This document shows positions 1-10,310 of a DNA stretch of 10,310 nucleotides, one piece after another. Under the pieces are notes generated by a model that was given only the letters and a program-made list of their open reading frames with translations, searched no databases and was not told the origin of the DNA. The translations under genes and the position numbers were made by a program. This DNA comes from Ettlia oleoabundans. Lineage: Eukaryota; Chlorophyta; Chlorophyceae; Chlamydomonadales. Each line of letters opens with the position of its first letter. The first letter of the stretch is position 1. Location: the NCBI GenBank assembly GCA_019693395.1, contig JAAMXP010000952.1, forward strand, positions 85,435 through 95,744, read 5' to 3'.

Positions 1-98
1 TGTGTGTGTGTGTGCGTGTGTGTGTGTGTGTGCGTGTGTGTGTGTGCGCGCGTGTGTGTGTGTGCGCGCGCGCGTGTGCGTGCGCGTGCGTGCGCGCG
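1..98. repeat. 98-bp alternating pyrimidine-purine microsatellite (TG/CG)n
   Basis: Bases 1-98 alternate strictly between T/C and G, with TG steps grading into CG steps toward the right. The tract lies in the intron after exon 13 of the minus-strand lysyl-tRNA synthetase (donor at 140-139), which continues past the window edge. The reading frame through it (Cys/Val/Arg repeats) is an artefact of the repeat. Confidence 0.97.
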
Positions 99-140
99 GG
101 ACGGGGGAGAGGGGGGCACTTTTTGTACATCTGACCGCAC

Positions 141-4718
<4,578 letters not shown>

Positions 4719-5245
4719 GCTGCTGCCGCAATGCGCTGTCTGAAATTGCTGCGCAGACAGGAGCATCACTCTGCCAGGCAATTTTTGGCGCTGCACAGCA
4801 GCACGGTTGCGAAATTTGTGGAGTGCGACACCAGATTGACGAACCAGGTGGTTGGTTGCGCGTATATTAACTCCGCTACTTTGTTTTGTACATGCATGTG
4901 ACTGAAGAAGGGGAACTGGATGAACTGAGGAATGGATGCCTGCGGTAGTGCCGCGCTGTATTGCTGAACAAATGACTGGCTGATTCGCAAGTGCAGTGTG
5001 TTTCCATTGTGATGAGCGGCCAAGCACGCAGCTTAGTACCTCAAGCGGTCACATCAGGATTCAGCGCCCATCCGTGAATTCGTTTGCTGCCTGTTGCCCT
5101 GTGGGACGCCTGCGCAACTCCAGTTAGCGGCAATTTGCGCGGCAACACTTCACTGAGTCGTCTAGATTGACCGACACAAAGGGAGGAACAGTAGCAGCGG
5201 CGGTGGCGATCGGCAGCAGCAGCGGCGGTGGCAACAGCAAGGCAC
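4719..5245. promoter_or_regulatory. Divergent intergenic region between lysyl-tRNA synthetase (-) and BtuF-like gene (+)
   Basis: This 527-bp stretch must hold the promoters and 5' leaders of two head-to-head genes. The only TATA-like element I see is TTAATATA on the minus strand at about 4863-4870, roughly 100 bases upstream of the in-frame ATG at 4766 and 145 upstream of the ATG at 4718; this would suit the synthetase gene. The right end carries a GC-rich duplicated leader (separate entry). An ATG at 5012 on the plus strand opens a frame of 21 codons that ends before the BtuF-like start; it is either a small upstream ORF or outside the transcript. No other gene is seen here. Confidence 0.55.
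5193..5232 (+). repeat. Duplicated 15-bp GGC/CAG repeat in the probable 5'UTR of the BtuF-like gene
   Basis: AGCAGCGGCGGTGGC occurs at 5193-5207 and again at 5218-5232, just upstream of the ATG at 5246. The region lacks an upstream ATG and has an in-frame TAG at 5192, so coding cannot extend further up this exon. Confidence 0.85.
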
Positions 5246-6895
5246 ATGGGTTTACGGGTTGTTTCGCTCCTACCCAGTGCCACTGACACCGTGGTCACCC
5301 TGGAACTCGCCAAGCTGCTTGTTGGCCGCTCACATGAGGTGAGCGGTCTGGCAGTAGCCAGCTTGACCCCACACCAGACCGGCACAACACCAGCATGTCA
5401 GGCTCTGCGCCAATTCCTTCCTGCAGTGCGACTGGCCTGGAGTGCAGCACCTGCCAGCCCTAACCTCCAGCAGAGTTGGGGAGTCGCTTCCCGTTGACGA
5501 AATAGATGCGGTGATGAGCGCCAGCGCAGCAGCGGTGCGTGAGATGGCGCACCTTGGGGCACAGCTGGCTGTCCCGCTTCTCGAGTATGGTGAGGCCAGC
5601 TCAGCGCTGTTGCTTCCACTCAAATCAATTGAATACAGCAGCGTGCAATGCATAGTGATCTTCAGATTGTCATCTGGTGCTTTGCCTAAGCGGGAATCTG
5701 GCCCGGCCTATGGGGCTGGAGATGCTGCCGTCACCCTGGCGATACATGGGCCCCATGATTTGTCCCCGCCGTTACTGCCGCTGCTGCAGGCTTGTCAGTC
5801 TACCACCTGCACATTGACCAGCTGCAGCAGCTACGCCCCGATGTCATACTTACTTGCCTGCAATCGGCACATGGGGCAATACTGTCGGACGGTCTGCTCC
5901 AAGCTGCGCTGCACACAGTGCTGGGCTATGCGCCGAGCGTGGTGCACTGTGCTGCTGATGACCTGCCAGGCGTGTGGCGTGACATGCAGGCAAGGCTGCC
6001 AGGCAGCAGGCCTGCGCATGATCTGGACCGCATAGTGCAGCAAACATTCGCTTGTTGGGCTGATTGCAGCAAAGTGCTTGATAGGAGGCTGTCATGAGAG
6101 CGGGATGCATTCGAGGCTTTGCTATTCATAGGCCTGCTTCTTGGCTGCCTATCGCTGCAGGCGGTAGCTGATGGGTTGGGGGTGCCGGACAAGGGGCGTG
6201 AGCTGGTGGAGCGGGAGCAGCGCCAGTTGGCAGAAGCAGCAGGCTGTGCACGCGGGCGCGACAGCCTACGGGTCGCTTGCATTCAGTGGCCGCACCCGCT
6301 CATGGCATGTGGGGCCTGGGTGCCGCAGATGATAGAGGTTGGTGCAGGATGATGCTGCAAAACGGCAGGGGCAAAGACGTGGTGGTAGTGGTATGCTGCA
6401 AAAGGGCAATCCTGGAACTGTGCTCGCCGAGTCTGGTACGCATGCATGCAGTTGGGTCCTCCATGGTAAGGTTGGTTGTGCTCGACTTGCCATCTTCTCT
6501 TTGTCTGCCTTGTGCAGCTTGCAGGCAGTCAAGATGTTTGCGGGGCTTTCGACCACGCTGAAGTCATCTCTGAACAGCAGCTCAGCAGTGCAGCGCCAGA
6601 TGTGGTGGTGTTTGCCCTGTGTGGCCTTACCTTGGAGAAGAGTATGCAAGCAGCGCAAGCGGCGATTCGCCGACTAGCCGCTGTGTGGCCCACCCTGCCT
6701 GCTGTGAAGCACGGGCGGGTGGCAGTGGTGGATGGGGAGCATGTGTTCTCCCGGCCAGGGCCCTGGCTGGTCCAATCCATGGAGGCCCTAGTAGAGTTGC
6801 TTCACCCAGAGGCACAGCCATACGGTCACCAGGGCAAGCTGTGGTGCTGGCTGCCCGCAGGCAACACCGCTGCGCCTGCCCCGGCGCATGCGTAA
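5246..6895 (+). CDS. BtuF/cobalamin-binding-type substrate-binding protein (5 exons, complete)
   Basis: A two-lobed ABC-importer-type substrate-binding fold of the family that in bacteria binds cobalamin or ferric chelates. Exons: 5246-5338, 5427-5589, 5790-5989, 6161-6337, 6518-6895 (TAA stop), giving 336 residues. Visible signatures: VVSLLPSATD (5-14) and LVGRSHE (25-31) joined to CDWPGVQHLPALTSS; LQQLRPDVIL (97-106); PHPLMACGAWVPQMIELAGS (195-214, across an exon junction); APDVVVFALCG near 235; and SRPGPWLVQSMEALVELLHP near the C-terminus. These match the BtuF-like class (from memory), and length fits the family. Introns are 88, 200, 171 and 180 bp; the third is GC-AG. No signal peptide, lipobox or membrane segment is visible, so the product looks soluble and intracellular unless an upstream exon was missed. 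The ATG has a weak context (C at -3). Ligand and cell role are unknown; cobalamin is the first guess. Confidence 0.88.
5990..6160 (+). other. Candidate GC-AG intron in the BtuF-like gene
   Basis: The protein family requires joining ...VWRDMQ to AVADGLGVPDKG. The only junction that does so in frame is CAG|GCAAGG at 5989/5990 with the acceptor CTGCAG|GCG at 6160/6161. The donor fits the known minor GC-AG consensus (AG|GCAAG). Reading through instead would meet a stop at 6095-6097. Confidence 0.75.
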
Positions 6896-7210
6896 CATCC
6901 GTGATGTGCATTTCCAAAAGTTGCTAAACTCCCCAGCTAGCACATCCATCACTGTTGAAATATGTGTGAGCATATTTCACTAGTAACGAACTGGCAGATT
7001 CTGTAGCACTGAAACCAGGTGCATGTGACACAGCCAGGCTGCCGGAAGCGATTGGCTCGGCACCTGCGCCCTGCCACTTGGCGCCTGGCTGGCAGTGTTG
7101 GTCGTGTTGACGAATGGCCCAAGTCCCATCACATGCATCTCGGCGATTCCTTGCTTTATTTATCTTGCGTCTGCTGTGCTAGATATAGTAAATCCAATAA
7201 AGGAAAAGAA
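6896..7210 (+). other. 3'UTR of BtuF-like gene and promoter/leader of the Cys-rich gene
   Basis: These 315 bp must hold the 3' end of one gene and the promoter of the next on the same strand. No exact TGTAA signal is present; TGTAG at 7002-7006 is the nearest. A 9-bp hairpin sits at 6956-6979. Possible promoter elements for the downstream gene are an inverted CCAAT (ATTGG, 7051-7055) and TTTATTTAT at 7155-7163. The downstream start has an A-rich leader with A at -3. Confidence 0.5.
6956..6979 (+). repeat. Perfect 9-bp inverted repeat (hairpin, 6-nt loop) downstream of the BtuF-like stop
   Basis: TGAAATATG (6956-6964) and CATATTTCA (6971-6979) are exact reverse complements separated by TGTGAG. 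The element lies 61 bases after the stop codon, in the probable 3'UTR. It is AT-rich in a GC-rich region. No T-run follows, and a bacterial terminator would make no sense here. Confidence 0.85.
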
Positions 7211-7893
7211 ATGAAGGCCTGCGTGCCGCTTCTCGTGCTTCTGGCTCTTGGAGCATGCTGCCCGGGTAACCCTGTATTTTGCATGCTCGCGTGCGTATTG
7301 CGTGCGTGCGTGCGTGCTCGCGTGCGTATTTGCGTGCGTGCGTGCTTGCGTGCGCGAGTGCTTGCGTGGGGGACAGCGTGGGTGCGTGAGTGCGTGGGTG
7401 TACACCCATAGAATACACTTGTGACACCGTATTTAGGCCTCTAAGCAGAAAGCAAGCCAACTAACCACGCTAAGCGCGGCTGGTGCTGGTTCCGCAGGCG
7501 CTAATGCTGGACTGATGTCTGCTTTTGCGGGCTATGGCGCCTGCCAAACGGCGTGCAATGTTGCATGGGTTTCCTGCTACGCTGGCGCCGGACTTATTGC
7601 TGGCACAGGTGAGTGGATTGAGCGTGGGTGGATTGGGGCCAGGCGAGGGAGAATGGGCGGGCACCCAGCCTTGGCGCCAAGGCTGCAAGGGTCGCAACTT
7701 CGATTGAGGATGGCTTGTATTCAGCCTCCAAATGCGTGAGCCTATCCACTGAACCCTTATTTTTGAATGTCTTCTGCCACTTTCAGTAACCGCTGGGCTG
7801 GGCACTCCAGAGATGGCAATGGCGTGCAACGCCGCTCAGGGCTTGTGCATGTCGGCCTGTGCTGGCGGCCTGCTTCTGGCACCAACTCCTTAG
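7211..7893 (+). CDS. Small secreted Cys-rich protein, Zys-like (3 exons, complete, 90 aa)
   Basis: Exons 7211-7265, 7498-7608 and 7787-7893 (TAG stop) encode 90 residues; both introns (232 and 178 bp) are GT-AG and phase 1. Residues 1-22 form a clear signal peptide (MKACVPLLVLLALGACC, cleavage likely near Ala22). The mature part has six cysteines at 34, 38, 45, 69, 76 and 80, spaced C-X3-C-X6-C-X23-C-X6-C-X3-C. It contains GACQTACNVAWVSCYAGAG and ACNAAQGLCMSACAG and ends in LLLAPTP. From memory this resembles small proteins of Chlamydomonas and fungi labelled zygote-specific (Zys); the name is tentative and the biochemical role is unknown. The start context (A at -3, AAGAAATGAAG) is good. The cysteine spacing suggests two antiparallel helices held by disulfides (inference). 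Confidence 0.85.
7281..7400. repeat. (TGCG)n microsatellite in intron 1 of the Cys-rich gene
   Basis: A run of GTGC/TGCG units fills the middle of the 232-bp intron 7266-7497. It includes a near-exact 31-bp tandem duplication (7285-7315 and 7316-7346) starting GCTCGCGTGCGTATT. The frames open through it (repeated Arg/Cys/Val) are repeat artefacts. Confidence 0.93.
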
Positions 7894-8144
7894 CACACGG
7901 AGAATGGGACCGTGTGTGACCGTATATTTCTGTTAGTTTCAGCCATCTGACCTGCCGCGCCTGCAGTAGCGCGTCTTTGGCTCTTGAGTGCCTTTCCTTT
8001 TCTTATTGCCCTGGTTCCCCTGTTGTTGCCATGATCACCCAGCCCGTCTTTCGGCTGTCTTACTACCCCCCAGGACTGTAGATTTTCTAGAAACCCACAA
8101 CAATTGTAGATTCCCTCAACCACCCTGATCAATCACCCCGCATT

Positions 8145-8149
8145 TGTAA
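8145..8149 (+). terminator. TGTAA polyadenylation signal of the Cys-rich gene
   Basis: TGTAA, the usual polyadenylation signal of Volvocales algae, lies about 250 bases after the TAG at 7891-7893. It is the only exact copy I noticed on the plus strand in this 3' region, implying a 3'UTR of roughly 265-275 bases. Confidence 0.65.
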
Positions 8150-8400
8150 TACGGACGACTCTTTATTTGTTAGTTGGGAATACGTCGAGTGGCAGGCCCA
8201 GCGTCTTGTCGAAGGTACGGAGAGAGGAGGAGGCACCTATTAGGGCCTTTACAGTACTGGGCTGGGCATGAAGTGCTCAGACTTGCACTGCCGTCCCACC
8301 GAGTCTTCTGCGTAAGATTTGCCAGTAGCAGAGACTGCCTGCAGCAATTGGCCATCAGCCTGCATCCCGTGTGCCAGCGGAGCCCAGATCCAGCCGACTG

Positions 8401-8405
8401 TTACA
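8401..8405 (-). terminator. Candidate TGTAA polyadenylation signal of NYC1
   Basis: TTACA on the plus strand reads TGTAA on the minus strand, about 613 bases beyond the NYC1 stop; 3'UTRs of this length are common in volvocine algae. A second copy at 8249-8253 is an alternative and would give a 3'UTR about 150 bases longer. Confidence 0.45.
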
Positions 8406-8974
8406 CGGCGGCTATGCATATTCATGTGTGCAAGTTCCAGTCTATAGTTGCACCGAGGGATAAAGGCTTTGAACTAAGAGGGCGAAGAGGTTTTCTGCAT
8501 GCTTGATCCTGAGGGAGTTATCTATGCATGTTGGGTTTGGACGCAACAAGGTGGGAGAAGATTCAAGCTAAACAGGAGGTTTGATGGCATAAGGGAAGGG
8601 CATTGTACAGGTGGCATGAGAAGGGCATATTGTGAGGCTGAATGGGCCACAGTCGTAAAGCACGAGTAGAAAGAAGGTAGACAGGCAGCAACATGGGCGC
8701 CGAGGGTCCGCAAGCAGATTGTCTATGGGTCAGGCCAGCAAGCGTGGCTGTGGTGGTACAAGTGCAGCCGGACGCGGAGCTAGGCAGTGCAGTGCAGTGC
8801 TCCCACACCGAGTATGGCGAGGGCAGGAGGCAGTAGCATTCTGCCAGTACTTCGTAAAAAAGTTGTAGAGCGGTATGCGATACACACAGCACCTGAGCAA
8901 ACACGGGTCTGGATCAAATCGCGGGCAAGCCGCCGGGTGGCGGAGCGCCTTTGCGGAAGCGACAACAGCAGCGT

Positions 8975-8993
8975 TGCTGCAGCCAGGAAGCGT
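8975..8993. repeat. 19-bp sequence shared with 4479-4497
   Basis: TGCTGCAGCCAGGAAGCGT is found at 4479-4497 (across the intron 1/exon 2 acceptor of the lysyl-tRNA synthetase) and at 8975-8993 (just beyond the NYC1 stop), in the same orientation. The match does not extend on either side. Confidence 0.9.
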
Positions 8994-9017
8994 TATTTTG
9001 CAGCCTCAATGCAGGTA

Positions 9018-10276
9018 TCATTGGGCCCCGCCAGTAGACTTGGCTACTGCATCGCTGACGATGAGCAGGAAGCTGAGGGCCATGCCGAGCGAGTAGGCCA
9101 GCTGTAGGGGCATGCTGCGCTGAGCTGCACGGCGCTGCAGGCGCTGCGTGCGCTTTGCCTGCGCTGCTCCCAACAGCCGTTCCCTCTCAGAAGCATACAC
9201 AGGCCGCCCCTCGCTGTCAAAATATTTGCCAGTGTGCAGAGGGGCGGTGAGGAACTTGGTCATGGCGCGGACGGGCGTGAGGAAGCGAATGGCGGTACCA
9301 GACTCGCCACGAGCCACCACGCTGCGCACACGTGGCACCAGAAACGCAGCCACGGTCTCAGGATGCTCACACAGGATGTTGAAGACCTGCGAGGGGTGCG
9401 GGGGGATTAGGTGGGACCACGGGCCAGAAGCCTTCAGGGAGAAACCAAAGGTCCAGTCCAACGCAACAGTCAGCAACATGCACCAGTATGGTTGGGAGCG
9501 CCAAGTGGCAGGCGTGCATCAGTGCAAACAACCGTGCAGCAGCGCAATAACAGCATGACAGCCACCCTTTCCAGGATGGAGTGCTCTAAACCTTATTGAG
9601 ACCACCTTGACCCCAGCCAGCAGCTGACCATAGTCTTATGACGCACCTGCTTGGTCTGGGGGGTGGCACCCTCCAGCAGCAGCGGGGTGAGAACCATGCC
9701 CGGCGACACATTGTGGACGTGAACGGGCTCCGGCAGTCCCGCCGTCTCCTGCTGCAGCGTCTTGAGCAGCTGGGCGATGGCGCACTTGGTGGCGCCATAG
9801 ACAGCGTACTGCGGACAGGGAGGGATGACGGAAGGGTTTTGAAATGGGAGACAATAGCAATGATGTCCCACGTTGGATGCAGTCTATCCTGCGAGGGAGG
9901 TGGCCGGCAGATGGGGGATGCGAGGGTAGCAGGGCCAGGGCGCGTATGGACCAAAGAGGACCGCATCGCTGATATCACGCAGATAAATAAGCCCACAGCT
10001 GCACCAAATAGCCACAAATTTTCCATTGGTGTTTTCGCTACTTATCTTGTTACAACCAATGGCGTTCAAAAACACGTCAGGGTGCACGTGGGAGCGCGGA
10101 AGGCTCACCTTGGGTGTGGGGCTGCCGTCTGAGCCTGCTCCTTCTGTGTTGAAGATGTGGCCGCCACCTGGCTGCTGCGCCATGGCGCGTATGGCGGCGC
10201 GTGTGACCAGCAGGGATCCCAGCAGGTTGGTCTGGACCACGCGCTGCACCTGCTCCGCTGACTGATCCAGCAGGCT
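9018..10276 (-). CDS. NYC1: Chlorophyll(ide) b reductase, NYC1 type (last 3 exons; 5' part beyond right edge)
   Basis: NADPH-dependent short-chain dehydrogenase that reduces chlorophyll b to 7-hydroxymethyl chlorophyll a, the first step of chlorophyll b and LHCII breakdown in the thylakoid. Exons in coding order: 10276-10109, 9808-9647, 9386-9018 (TGA stop), 232 residues; introns of 300 and 260 bp are GT-AG and phase 0. Visible: QTNLLGS with the SDR structural Asn; GGGHIFNTEGAGSDG with the candidate catalytic Ser; YGATK with the catalytic Tyr and Lys; NVSPGMVLTPLL; FNILCEHPETVAAFLVPR; and GKYFDSEGRPVYASE. A hydrophobic stretch (YSLGMALSFLLIVSDAV) near the C-terminus looks like a membrane segment. 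The tail matches NYC1 rather than the soluble paralogue NOL, although GAGSDG-PTP and IRFLT recall NOL. The first visible exon appears to follow a CATGCAG acceptor; the Rossmann glycine motif and transit peptide are off the window. Confidence 0.9.
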
Positions 10277-10310
10277 CTGCATGCGCACAAGCGAGGTGGA
10301 GGGTGGGGGT

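Larger units (their letters stand above)
7894..9017. other. Converging 3'UTRs of the Cys-rich gene (+) and NYC1 (-)
   Basis: No gene is seen in these 1124 bp. The left 250-270 bases are the 3'UTR of the plus-strand Cys-rich gene. The right part is the long 3'UTR of the minus-strand reductase, ending at a TGTAA on the minus strand (TTACA at 8401-8405 or 8249-8253). The open frames here (for example 8174-8506 plus, 8563-8904 minus) have no recognisable family and no splice support. A short AGTGC triplet repeat lies at about 8786-8800. Confidence 0.6.

Noticed and set aside
5442..6035. 197-codon frame reading through intron 2 of the BtuF-like gene
   Set aside because: Past 5589 it loses all similarity; the family sequence resumes in a different frame at 5790, so the intron must be removed.
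6956..6979. Rho-independent terminator
   Set aside because: The hairpin is AT-rich, lacks a T-run and the DNA is eukaryotic nuclear.
7196..7201. AATAAA as the poly(A) signal of the BtuF-like gene
   Set aside because: The hexamer lies only 10-15 bases before the next gene's ATG, and algae of this type use TGTAA; I treat it as part of the A-rich leader.
7160..7460. His/Thr/Ala/Arg repeat peptides on the minus strand
   Set aside because: They translate the TGCG microsatellite in the intron of the Cys-rich gene.
8174..8506. 110-codon open frame between the converging genes
   Set aside because: No recognisable family, no signal, no supporting splice pattern, and it lies where 3'UTRs are expected.
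8563..8904. 113-codon minus-strand open frame downstream of NYC1
   Set aside because: It lies in the NYC1 3'UTR after a good stop at 9018-9020 that matches the expected protein end.

Overview
This is eukaryotic nuclear DNA, most likely from a chlorophyte green alga of the Chlamydomonas/Volvox type. The signs are: four genes broken by short introns (88-457 bp); mostly GTGNGN donors and CTGCAG acceptors; GC-rich third codon positions; long TG/TGCG microsatellites; a TGTAA polyadenylation signal; and plant-type proteins (an organellar lysyl-tRNA synthetase and a chlorophyll b reductase). The lineage is my inference. There is no operon, phage, insertion sequence, CRISPR array or tRNA that I can support.

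Layout, left to right. (1) 141-4718, minus strand: the first 13 coding exons of an organellar-type class II lysyl-tRNA synthetase. It has a transit-peptide-like N-terminus, a Gln/Lys-rich linker, the OB-fold and catalytic motifs 1 and 2. Motif 3 lies beyond the left edge, past an intron holding a 98-bp alternating TG/CG tract. (2) 4719-5245: a divergent 527-bp intergenic region. (3) 5246-6895, plus strand: a complete five-exon gene for a 336-residue BtuF/cobalamin-binding-type substrate-binding protein, with one GC-AG intron. (4) 6896-7210: a short 3'UTR/promoter gap with a 9-bp hairpin. (5) 7211-7893, plus strand: a complete three-exon gene for a 90-residue secreted Cys-rich protein with mirror-symmetric cysteines, followed by a TGTAA signal at 8145. 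(6) 7894-9017: converging 3'UTRs. (7) 9018-10276, minus strand: the last three exons of NYC1-type chlorophyll b reductase. Its NADPH-binding half lies beyond the right edge.

The genes do not form one pathway. Two serve the organelles: charging lysine tRNA for plastid and/or mitochondrial translation, and chlorophyll b breakdown in the thylakoid. The BtuF-like protein suggests cobalamin or other corrinoid/metal-chelate binding, but without a visible import signal or ABC partner. The small Cys-rich protein resembles a family I remember from Chlamydomonas zygote-specific genes and fungi. These last two are the most interesting items. All exon models come from reading frames, splice dinucleotides and remembered family sequences, not from transcripts.
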